DNA of 64,000 nt from Aphelenchoides besseyi (Eukaryota; Nematoda; Chromadorea; Rhabditida; Aphelenchoididae), in assembly GCA_024699855.1 (NCBI GenBank), contig JAMPIQ010000001.1:11470001-11534000 (forward strand). The letters are read 5' to 3'. How positions within the stretch are numbered: the stretch's first letter is position 1; every line of letters starts with the position of its first letter. The translations under genes were made by a program, and so were the position numbers. Of this stretch, positions 51,394-60,459 are shown one piece after another. The notes under the pieces were generated by a model. The model saw nothing but the letters and a program-made list of their open reading frames with translations. It was not told the origin of the DNA and did not search any database.

Positions 51394-52387
51394 ATGGGTT
51401 GTAAGCTCTTTCTGTTTACCGTACTAATCGTTTATGTTCACTCTCAAGAAGAAGATGATTATTTCGAAACACCGTCAAATTCATTTCTACGTACGTTTCG
51501 ACCGTTTTTCGACCCCCAATCCAAATTATCAATGTCTACAACTGCCGAAAAGAACTCGACTATCAACGATACGGCAACTCTAGAATCAAACGACGAGTTC
51601 GTGACTAACGAAGAAGTGAGTTCAACGAACAATAATTCTCCACCGACGTATCCTCTCGCTTCTCTGTCATCAAATGCTCTTCCATCACCTCAGTACACAT
51701 CGAACGGATGTAATTACGCGCCAATAAACAGTTGCGGAAGTTGTCCGGCAACACCTCCTTGTTATTGTGCAGCACCCAAACCAGCGTGCTTATGTATTCC
51801 CAGGTCTCTTTTCTGATCATACATTTTGAATTAATGCGAGGTATTTAGACCAGTGCCTATTTGTCCCATTCCGCCTGTTTTAGTTTGCCCTCCACCCGCT
51901 TGTCCCAAACCCGTCACTTGTCCGCCCTGTCTTCAACCATTGCCTTGTATTCAGGCTTCAAGACCAATTCCGCAAGTAAGAACCCATTGAACTGAAACAA
52001 TTCAACAAGATTATAGAACGATTGTTGTTGCAATTGTAATCGACCATGTGCGAATCGCCGTTCAAAGTTTGCTCATGCGATGCACGGAGTTCGAACCAAC
52101 GTGGCAAATGAAATGGAACAACGAGCAGCCAAATGCAACAACACAAAGCTAAGACAAATAATATCAGAGGTATGAACACAAACTGATGCTCGGTGATTCA
52201 AAAAGCATTGCAGCACATTTCTTTGGATGCAGATGAAGCAAAACGGAGAATTCAATTTGCGGCACAACAAGAATTCGGTGGACCGATCAATGTAATATGC
52301 GGAAGTGGAGAGTTTTCCTACCTTGTTCACGCACAACACTATTGCCAACATTCGTACTATCAAATGACGTGCTACGCGTATCAATAA
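51394..52387 (+). CDS. Secreted ground-like domain protein (Hedgehog-related)
   Basis: Starts with a signal peptide (MGCKLFLFTVLIVYVHS), then a Ser/Thr/Asn-rich spacer, a Cys/Pro-rich region (CPATPPCYCAAPKPACLC, ICPIPPVLVCPPPACPKP, PPCLQPLPC) and, across introns, CCCNCNRPC. The C-terminal domain has LRQIISE, ISLDADEAKRRIQFAAQQEF, FGGPINVICGSGEFSYLVH and CQHSYYQMTCYAY, the ground-like module with its two pairs of cysteines. Ground-like proteins are nematode-specific relatives of the Warthog/Hedgehog family and are usually made by epidermis for cuticle or matrix. Stop TAA 52385-52387. Confidence 0.88.
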
Positions 52388-52521
52388 GATATAAAAGACC
52401 GCGTTTAACAGTATGAATTCAAGAAACTTAACTTGAAATTTGAAAGGAAATGATTTGGAGAACAGAGTTTATTCAATAAAAACATTAGGAGATTGTTTTG
52501 TACAGCATCAACAATACCATT

Positions 52522-52941
52522 CTATTTGCCGATGCGTTGAACGACCCATTCAGTTTGACATAATGGGCATCTGTTGTTCTAAAAAAGCTTAAGAATGAGT
52601 GTATAGTCTTGTAGACCAACCTGCTTCACCCACAAAGACATACAACAATTGTGGAAAACATGCTGTAATTTGAAAGCCATTATATCACATCATCGTTTCC
52701 TCACTTACATTACATTCGCCCCATGCCAAATGACATTCGTTTTGTTTTGCGTCTGCTTGACAACGAAGACAGGTATCTGAAAGCAAGTAAATTAGGCATC
52801 CGATTAATCAAAAATACCCATGAGATGAATTCGGCAAATAGCACATGTGTCCTGTTCAACATCCCACGACCAAGTTGCAATCGCATTCCACTTCTTCAAC
52901 GTAAAATACTTCTGCACTTTTGAGTCATTTTCGTCCGTCAT
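52522..52941 (-). CDS. rbx-2: RBX2/RNF7 RING-H2 subunit of cullin ligases
   Basis: ATG 52939-52941 opens TDENDSKVQKYFTLKKWNAI followed by ATWSWDVEQDTCAICRIHLM, the conserved N-terminus and first RING cysteines of Rbx/SAG proteins. Downstream exons supply CLRCQADAKQNECHLAWGEC, HVFHNCCMSLWVKQNNRCPL and CQTEWVVQRIGK. The extra CxxC between the main pairs marks the RING-H2 of RBX rather than generic RINGs, and the Lys-Lys-Trp-Asn-Ala motif binds the cullin. About 110 residues as expected. RBX2 is preferred over RBX1 because of the C-terminal VVQRIGK. Confidence 0.9.
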
Positions 52942-53304
52942 AGTAATCGGGAGTCGAACAAGTAAAAAGAAATAGAGAAGCTGGTAAATCCAACAAGCCA
53001 ACGGATTTAACAACGCCACAAACACTATTCCTTCAACTTGTCGTTTCAAGACTCAACTACGTCTTGCCGAAGTAACTGACAATTCAGAGATTCAATGAAA
53101 CACTCGATTAAACGTCATTGTTGTGATCATACAAAGGTCAGAAACGAGTCACAAGCAAAGAGATATACTGTTCATTAGCGACCAAATCGACTGTGATTTG
53201 CATAAACAAAAGCCAATTGATTCGTTTTGCAATTTTTAGATCTACTGTTTATTCGCAGTGTCGATCAGTTTGCGAGTTTGCTTTTTGGTGTTCTTAGCTG
53301 TGCA

Positions 53305-54545
53305 ATGGATCGAAAAGCGTTGAACAAGAAGACGAGAAAAAAGAAATCAAGCGACAGTTCTGACAACTCAATTCACGTGCGTGTCAATTCGAGACCATCT
53401 GAAGTATGTTACTTTCAAGCTGAACTAACACTAGAGCTTTTCAGACGCCTATTGGACACGACGAAGATTGTTGTTTTTTGAACGAGTCGATAAATCCTAC
53501 GACAACGGATCAATGTGACGTCAATGGTCCGTTAAGTGATGCTTACACGGCCGAGGGAATGCGTCAACGTGGTTGGTGTAACAACGACGGTACTCCGTGG
53601 ACCGAAATCTGGTCAGTTTGATTGTTTGAAAATGAAAGCAGTCCGGCAATTTAGTCCACGCGATGAAGCGGCTTTGCTCAAGAAAGGAGTGGTTAGTCGT
53701 GATTGCCAACGGGCATCGTATTCGGCTTCCGATAACTGCAAAGCAGAAAAACGATTGGATGATGAGTTGTCCGGATTAGTTCTTACAAATGTGATCGATA
53801 AAATGGGACGTCCAAACAGCAAATTTTTCGAACTTCGTCGTATCATGGACAGTAAGAAGATGAAAAGCGGGTAAGTGTTGTGTTTTTGTGTTTCACTCAA
53901 ATTCCATCAGACCAATCACAAAGAAGGAGCTTGAGACGCGTGGATTTGCCGATTCGCTTGGCAAAGTACACTTTGGAGCCGAGTTGACAGCTGCATTGAA
54001 TGATTACTTTTCCCACTTGAAAATCGAAAAACCACAGGAATCGGCTATGGAAATAACACTTAAATCGCAGTAGGAGTTCGAGTTGAGTGTAAACTTCATC
54101 TGTTTGTTTCAGTAGTTCACTATTGGTTGCAAAGCCGAGTATTGCGGACAATCAAATCGAAACTGGAAAATCCACTAGTTGCGCTCGTTTGACATCAAAG
54201 TTGAGTTCAAAAGTGGGTACCGAATTGAATGGGCAAATACTCTCAATGTTTAGAACGAAACCATAACTCGTCGTGGCGACAGCGGATCGTTGCAAATGGA
54301 TGTTGGAACCGCTGAAGATCGTGGAATTTTGAGCTACTCTGTTACGGGCGACGGTCGTACGTATGAATTACAAACCGCAAAACAAAACGTGGTCTTAGAG
54401 TTTGCTAAAAAGGTAGCTAGACCGTCGAATCTGCTAATCTTTGTGTTTAAGCACTCTTGTTTAGTTTTCCATTCCACTTAATCAGCTCATCAGAAGGCAC
54501 AATCTAGTTTTCTTTGTTGTGCACAATAGCGTTATAAAATCCTAG
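53305..54545 (+). CDS. Unrecognised basic protein
   Basis: A Lys/Ser-rich start (MDRKALNKKTRKKKSSDSSD) is followed by exons that stay open when joined at GT-AG introns (about 53404-53445, 53571-53640, 53873-53910, 54070-54112, 54209-54254, 54414-54470). The middle part, FSPRDEAALLKKGV, LTNVIDKMGRPNSKFFELRR and ITKKELETRGFADSLGKVHF, looks folded and helical. Later exons contain NETITRRGDSGSLQMDVG and SYSVTGDGRTYELQTAKQ. No enzyme or membrane motif is seen. The N-terminal basic patch could be a nuclear signal. The start is uncertain because the frame is open upstream to 53227. Confidence 0.5.
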
Positions 54546-54798
54546 AGAAACCTTGTTGGCCAATTTGACTTTGTTAAAAACTTTGTGAGTAAGAGAGAAC
54601 AACTGAAAGGTCCATTATTGGCATGTCTGTAACTGACAACATCATTCAGGTTTTGCCACAACTTGATTCTCAAAAACAAGTTTCCTTTACACGAAAATTG
54701 CCATTCTGTTTATTTATGCGCTAAAACAACATTAATCACGATCATCAGCGTTTATTGTAATGTTTATTTGGACGAGAAAAAAGAACGCAACACTGTGA

Positions 54799-55904
54799 TC
54801 ATTCAGTCGCAACCGGAGAACTAGTGACAGTCGACGGATTCAACTCGTTTTCTGCCTCGAAATCTTCAACGTAAATGAGGTGCATGCGAATATCGACAAT
54901 GCAAACGTCGAACACGAGCAAAAGAACGCAGCAAATGGACGAAAACTGAAAACACAAAGAATCAAAGAAACAATGGGAATGGCTTACAAATGCAACGTAG
55001 AAACCCAATGGATATTTGGGAGCAAAAAATTCGTTAGCCCACAACTCGTCCCAAGCACAGTAGATGTACATGTGGCCGAAAATTTGTAACGAAACGACAA
55101 TCCACTCAAAGGTGCACATCTTTGACGACTGCAACTAACTTCTATAATACGTCTAATTGCAAACACTCACGTATTCTGAACTGTCATTCTTGTAAACTTG
55201 TTTCGAATCCAACAAGTACAATAACGCAAAAACCAAGTCAATAGCAGTCAAGAGCAACCAAATAAAGTTGTAAAAGACCACATAGTTGAGAGAATTCCAT
55301 TCCTTCTTTTGGAACAAATCCGTAACATTGCTCAGATCAAACTTAACGAAAAGATTTTATTGGCATTCCGTTCGCTAATGAACTTACCGGTAAGCAAATA
55401 CGTTCAATAGAAAACGTTTTAAGCGTAACCGTTTCCTCAGCGTCGATATCCTCAATATTGTTGTTTGATTCACGTTTTCGACGAGCCACAGCCTTGTTCG
55501 CCTTTTCATTAGCGTTGTTAGCCTCTTGACCAACTAAACACTAGTTAATTAACGAAACGTTTACATTGCTTACCATCTACATCACGTTCAAAATCCAAAT
55601 GTTTAGAGTTGCCTTCCATCGTACTCGGTCTTTCCATTTCTCTTCCGCGAACCTCGTTGACACGCGAGATGTTCGATGGTTCTACATCGGTATTCCAAAT
55701 AGGCAAGTCGTAAGATTTCGATTTCTCAGACGACAAACATGGAGATTGTAACTGGAAATATTTCGTTCAAAACAGTTGAAACAACTTAAGACATACTTCA
55801 GCCGATTTGAACGGAGTGCAAAGATCGGAGACGAGTATCAACGCCGAGAGTTGAACAAGAACAATGACAACTTGGCAAACGCGAAGCAACGGTACAGATT
55901 GCAT
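54799..55904 (-). CDS. Four-helix membrane protein, unrecognised
   Basis: ATG 55902-55904 gives a first membrane helix (VCQVVIVLVQLSALILVSDL), then a long hydrophilic loop rich in Glu, Asn and Arg with an Arg-Arg-Lys-Arg run. A second helix follows (VVFYNFIWLLLTAIDLVFAL), then a third (FEWIVVSLQIFGHMYIYCAW) and a fourth (SICCVLLLVFDVCIVDIRM), with a short acidic Ser/Thr tail. About six short introns. Topology resembles MARVEL-type tetraspan proteins, but I see no signature that proves it. Stop TGA 54799-54801. Confidence 0.55.
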
Positions 55905-56039
55905 GCTTGGGTAAACGGCAGGTCCTCGATTACCCACAAAAGAACGAATGACAAACAACAATCAGAACAAGAGTTGAAGTAAAATATGCAAATTTACTTA
56001 TTATCACAAGAAATGTGACAATAAATTAATGGATAACAA

Positions 56040-56225
56040 GAAGTGAAGTGAGGGATCAAGAAGTCTCTGGGACGAAGTCGTTTGGATTTCTGGACACTCC
56101 ATTGTCTCATCACGAAGATCGAAGCCGTCATTAATGAGCGAACGCTCATGGCAATCACCGAAGAGCTCGGAGCTACCATCCTCCGTCCCGTGGACTTCAT
56201 CCGTCCCAATGGTCTGGAATACGTG
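56040..56225 (+). mobile_element. BEL/Pao retrotransposon integrase fragment
   Basis: An open frame reads LDFWTLHCLITKIEAVINER then LMAITEELGATILRPVDFIRPN. In BEL/Pao-type Pol polyproteins the end of the integrase core has the same order: a Thr-Leu helix, an IEAVINxRPL catalytic-Glu segment, and then ILRPxDFIRP. Only this short piece survives, with no long terminal repeats or reverse transcriptase in view. It abuts the truncated AIF sequence on the other strand. Confidence 0.7.
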
Positions 56226-56248
56226 AATGAAGACTTCTGGAATACGTG
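56213..56248. repeat. 13-bp direct repeat at AIF / BEL-Pao junction
   Basis: TCTGGAATACGTG occurs at 56213-56225 and again at 56236-56248, exactly at the boundary between the retroelement-like sequence and the end of the AIF-like sequence. It may be a duplicated breakpoint or a repair scar. Confidence 0.6.
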
Positions 56249-57065
56249 CAGCTTCAATTACATCTCGCAGAATTTTGCGTGCCATCAGAAATCCATCGTC
56301 AACAACGCTGTAAAGTAGAATGCCGGCAAGTTTGTCGTTTTCAATGTAGAAAGCAACTGCTCGTAACTCTTCATAAACATTCTAAAACAAACGCTAATGG
56401 TGGTGGGGTTTCGATAAATCAAACTCGTCTTTTTGTGCCAAAACAACAACCGTTTTCATTGATGAATCCACTTTGCCGATTCCAATGAAATGAACATAGG
56501 GACTAACAGCCGAACGCCAAGATGCTTGTCGTGGATAAGTTCGTTTACCGCCCGACATGTTTTCGCCAGCCACTCTACCACTGATTTCAGCGTGTTCAAC
56601 GTGTTCTAGTCGTCGTTATCCCAAGTTCAAATCGTTGAACAAACTCACATCGCCGGCAGAGAAGATGTCGGGATTAGCGCAAAATTCTTCGTTCACCAAA
56701 ATCCCGCCATTTTTCTACAAATACGATTAGATGTACAATCAAAATGCTTACCGTATCCAGTTTCAAATCTGACGATTGTGCCAACTCAACTTTCGGTTTT
56801 GCTCCAACGGCGACAATAACTTGATCCACGCTGATCTTCTCTTTCGTGCCATCCGCACGCCTCACGGTCAACTCCACTTTCCCATTGGGCTGTACATCAG
56901 CAGATTAAACTGTGGAGCTGTTTAGTAAACGAACACCCAACTTGAACATTTGTTTCGTAGCATCTTCACGAAGACGAGAAGGCAGAATCTATTGCAACAC
57001 TTCATCTTCTTCGTAAATTTCACTTAATCTACTCAGCGGCGGAATCCACGACCTCAAGGATCAAC
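56226..57065 (-). pseudogene. Apoptosis-inducing factor (AIFM1/WAH-1) C-terminal pseudogene
   Basis: Reading leftward, exons match the C-terminal part of AIF: ILPSRLREDATKQMFKLGV, VELTVRRADGTKEKISVDQV with IVAVGAKP, NGGILVNEEFCANPDIFSAG, EHVEHAEISGRVAGENMSGG, VYEELRAVAFYIENDKLAGI and FLMARKILRDVIEAARIPE. AIF is a mitochondrial FAD oxidoreductase. The N-terminal half with the FAD-binding domain is absent. In-frame stops lie at 56989-56991 (TAG) and 56905-56907 (TAA), and the frame breaks again near the intron at about 56390-56435. The remaining introns look intact, so this is a decayed genomic copy rather than a retrocopy. Sequencing error could explain one lesion but not the missing half. Confidence 0.75.
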
Positions 57066-57343
57066 TTTAGTCAACCTCGTCCAGATCATCGGTCGTCTCT
57101 AACTACGGCTTGGCATTTTGTTCGGGTCGGCGGCCTGCGCGTCCTTGGCTCGACGCTGCGGTGGTACAAACTCGTAATCGTCAGTTCGCTGGGCTTCGTG
57201 GATCGTTGGTTTTTATGACTCAGGTCGTCGGTTGACAAATCAATCGACCGACTGTCTTTGAAAGGGCGCGATTCGCATTTTTCCTTTGACTGTTCTTTTG
57301 TTCATTTGCTCATTTTCAGATTGTTGAACGATATGAGATTGAG

Positions 57344-58198
57344 ATGGCCGATGAAATTTCGAGACAGTGAGTTGTTTACTATCTTATTTATTCAATCACA
57401 TCTGTTTCAGTGATTACTTGTTCAAATTGTTGTTGATCGGTGATCCGAATGTTGGCAAATCAGCTTTGATGTGGCGCTATTCCGATCGAGTGTTCAGTGA
57501 GCCGTACATTCAAACCGTCGGTGTTGAATTTGTAAGTTTATTTCATGGTTATATCACATTAATTTCAACTGATTTCAGAAAATCCGAACAATCGAGATTG
57601 AAGGCATAACCATCAAACTTCAGATTTGGGACACAGGTTAGTACCTTCCAATTGATATTTTTTCATCTTTTTGATTATCTAGCCGATCAGGAACGCTTCC
57701 GCACGATCACTTCAAGCTACTATCGCGGCGCTCATGGAATCATCGCTGTTTACGATATTACCAATCAGGTAGATGCTTTAAATCTTTTACCTATTTTCTC
57801 GTTATTTTTAGGAGTCTTTCAACAATTTGAAGCAGTTACTTTATGAGATTCAGCTTTATGGTTTGAATGATGTAAACAAGATTTTGGTTGGCAACAAGTC
57901 AGATCGCTCAACCGAACGCGCCGTCGAATACCATACCGCCAAAGTAAGTCAAATTTTCAAATCAGATCATTTATTCATTTTTTAGTCATTTGCTGATGAA
58001 TTGTCGATACCATTCGTGGAGACCTCCGCTCGAGTTCCGCTCAACGTCGAAGAGGTAAGCGACTTGAATTTTAGATTCTTTACTTTATCCTCGTTTTAGG
58101 TTTTTACCAAAATGGCTAACGAAATCAAGAGACGTGTAGACTTGCAGCAAAGTAATGCTGCACCATGGTCAACTCGAACTAACGTCAGTACTTTTTAG
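57344..58198 (+). CDS. Rab1/Rab35-like small GTPase, atypical
   Basis: Exons joined at short introns give [20 protein letters not shown] (P-loop GDPNVGKS), IQTVGVEF (switch I), [20 protein letters not shown] (switch II), [26 protein letters not shown] (guanine specificity) and ETSAR. The invariant Gly of DTAGQ is Asp here, because the codon formed across the intron at about 57636-57682 reads GCC GAT. The protein ends [14 protein letters not shown] at TAG 58196-58198 without the usual C-terminal cysteines for geranylgeranylation. A GTCAGT donor at 58184 could instead splice to the membrane-segment exon at 58315. Closest in feel to Rab1/Rab35 by the GIIAVYD-type sequence. Function in vesicle traffic is inferred only. 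Confidence 0.8.
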
Positions 58199-58263
58199 AG
58201 AAGTTTTAAAGAAGTGGGAAGTGAGGGAAAAAACTTTCGGTTTTGTTTATTTTGAAATTGGAT

Positions 58264-58725
58264 ATGTCTAAAAATGTCAGAGTTTTCACTTGGAATAGTG
58301 ATTATAAAATTTAGAAGCAACGACTACTATTGGAATTAGTTGTGCTTGCTATTGCATTTGTTGGAGCTATTGCCCTTCTACTTATAGTTCGTTTTTGTGT
58401 TGGTCCTCCAAATCCGACTGCAGAAATTTGTGGTTTAATGATACCAATAACCATTGCTTTTTTTCTTTGTTGTTGTAAAAAGTATCGATCTTAAAAGTAT
58501 AATAAATAAACTAAATTTTTCTGTTTTTAGATCGCTTTGCAATTTGTTCCGATTGCTATTGCTTGCGTAGGCATTCTCGTTGCGATTTTGCTCGTACCAG
58601 GTCTCGATCAGTCAATTTACGATCATGCGTGGGTTGGGTTGTACACTGTTGTCGGGGCATTCATTCTATTGGTTCTCTCTGTTTTTTACCTTATCTTCCG
58701 CATGTATCAGCGCGAACTTGTCTAA
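58264..58725 (+). CDS. Small multi-helix membrane protein
   Basis: ATG 58264 and three codons (MSKN) splice through a 39-nt GT-AG intron to KQRLLLELVVLAIAFVGAIA, a membrane helix starting at 58316. The unspliced continuation ends at 58492-58494 with a FFLCCCKKYRS tail. A donor GTTGGT near 58400 to the acceptor before 58531 would instead add LQFVPIAIACVGILVAILLV and YTVVGAFILLVLSVFYLIFR, ending at 58723-58725. The second model is supported by the open hydrophobic last exon. Family not recognised. The first exon could alternatively be the Rab gene's last exons. Confidence 0.5.
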
Positions 58726-58856
58726 CTTTACGAAATAAATCTGTACAACACTAACTGTTGTATTTTTTCTGAAGATTGTCTGTTGTTTGATAGAATTTTT
58801 AAACTTCTTGTTGATAGTTTACCACTGCATTTAAAACTTAGTTATGCGAATTCATG

Positions 58857-59054
58857 ATGCACGTGAATCCGCTCTATGACTCGTCTGAGGGTTGGCGAGA
58901 GGATACAACTTCAGACGAAGAGTACAGTGTTCGACCATTGGAAACACGTAGTGAACAAGCGAATGCCCATCGAGAATCTCGTTCGATTGTAATGGATTTG
59001 GGACGTCAAACTGTTGAGCATTGGGTTCGCTTTGCGAAGAAACAAAGCATCTGA
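58857..59054 (+). CDS. Short acidic open frame, possible exon
   Basis: A frame starting at 58854 or 58857 reads MHVNPLYDSSEGWREDTTSD and goes on to a Glu/Arg-rich segment ending in VEHWVRFAKKQSI. Composition is protein-like (charged, Tyr-containing, amphipathic end), and it could be a last exon or a micro-gene. No family was recognised and no clear acceptor directly precedes it. The rest of 58726-59490 shows no further frame of interest, apart from AATAAA-like signals near 58732 and 59197. Confidence 0.3.
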   Translation: MHVNPLYDSSEGWREDTTSDEEYSVRPLETRSEQANAHRESRSIVMDLGRQTVEHWVRFAKKQSI

Positions 59055-59490
59055 ACCATTGACTTTATCTTTCACTTTATAATCTCGTCTGTAAACTTAT
59101 TTATTCTTTCAATGACAATTAGCTTCAATCATCATTAGAAGGCGTTATGGGTCAATATTTGCAATCGTAATCTTGTATTTGATTTTGTTTATATTGAATA
59201 AATGAGCAAAACAAATAGAACAACGGTATAACAACCAAATAGTAACAACAATTTCTAGTAATAACCTAATCCTATTAACAGCTTATTCTTCGCTTTCTGT
59301 TTCACTTGTCGGCGTATCCTCCAAGTCTTTGTCCAGTGGGTACAAGTGGAACAATCGACAAAACAGCTATACCAGATGCGATTCAAGACCCAGAGTTTTT
59401 CCCCGTTGAAACTTCGAAAGCGGAACTCAACAAATTGGTGGAGCAAATGGAACTCCGATTTACTTGTTTATTCCACTAAAACAGATCATT

Positions 59491-60196
59491 TCAATACGCC
59501 GTATACTTGAACGAATAGGTCTGTTTGCCCAAAGACGTCTTTCCTGCTTCGCTCTTCAATGCGATGTTCTCGCTAGAGCAATTGACCAACTTCATTGCCT
59601 CGCCAGAAACGGCGGATTGATCAATCGATGCGAAATCCCGGACGAATGACTCGACAGCAGCTTTGCGCAATCCAAACTCTGTCGGCTTGAAGTTCGTAGA
59701 TCCATAGGAGTACTGATAGAACCTAAATAAAGTATTTAAACCATGAATAAAGAATTGGAATAACTAGTAAAAAAGAGAAGGATAACTTACTGTACTGCAT
59801 AGTACCAACTTTTAGCCAGACTAAAGGCCATTTTTTTCCCAGAACATCCAGCGGCGGCAAGCTCCACCAAGAACTTGAGGCTTCGATGAGACACAGCATG
59901 AATGCCCATTTTCAGATAGAGGTCCTTTACCACCTAGACACAAGCGAGCCACAATTTAGCCGTTGTTTGGATGAGATTGGGAGGAGACAACTTGTAGTAA
60001 TGGTCGGCAACCTTAAGGAACTCCTGAGTATCGTAGTACTTCTCTTTGTCCTAAAGCAGATAAAATTGTTTTTAAGTAAATAAAATCTCACCGAGATGAC
60101 CGCATTCCAGTCTTCAGGAAAGACGATCTTTCCTTCACTGTTCAGCTTAGTCAACTCTTCCTCGCTGCCATGCCATTCGCCTTTGCTGAGGTCCAT
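59491..60196 (-). pseudogene. HEPN/PaREP1-like protein gene with an in-frame TAG
   Basis: ATG 60194-60196 gives MDLSKGEWHGSEEELTKLNS, then exons with YYDTQEFLKVADHYYKLSPP, TTAKLWLACV, a TAG at 59934-59936, and, directly continuing in frame, VVKDLYLKMGIHAVSHRSLK then FLVELA. After an intron (about 59724-59790) comes FYQYSYG with VESFVRDFASID. The pattern of a tetratricopeptide-like helix, AAxLWxAA..VK, a downstream H-x-x-L, and NFYxxY-like helix recalls archaeal PaREP1/HEPN proteins. That link is tentative. Stop at 59491-59493 (TGA). The TAG makes this a pseudogene, a sequence error, a recent null allele, or a readthrough gene. Confidence 0.45.
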
Positions 60197-60434
60197 CTTA
60201 AATTGTAAGTTAATACAGAGGATTCTCGCGTTATATACTGCACGCGAATATGAATGTACGAAATAAAAAAGGTTTTGCAAGCAAGACAAAAGCAGTGATA
60301 ATCATTTCGCCAAAAGCAAGCATCTCGTGAGGAAAAAATCGCGTTTGAATGAACGTTTTGGTGCAGGAAGATTTCTCAGATTTGAATAAATGTATTTTTG
60401 AATTTAGATTAAGTAAACAAGTAAATAGGCGGTC

Positions 60435-60455
60435 GAGGCCCCTCCGGGGGGCCTC
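60435..60455. terminator. Perfect GC hairpin followed by T-run
   Basis: An 8-bp perfect stem (GAGGCCCC / GGGGCCTC) with a 5-nt loop TCCGG is followed at once by TTTTC. It is far more GC-rich than anything nearby. It looks like an intrinsic terminator, or the 3' stem of a small RNA; an ATTTTTGA sequence resembling an Sm-binding site lies about 45 nt upstream. No matching upstream RNA gene could be identified. Confidence 0.5.
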
Positions 60456-60459
60456 TTTT

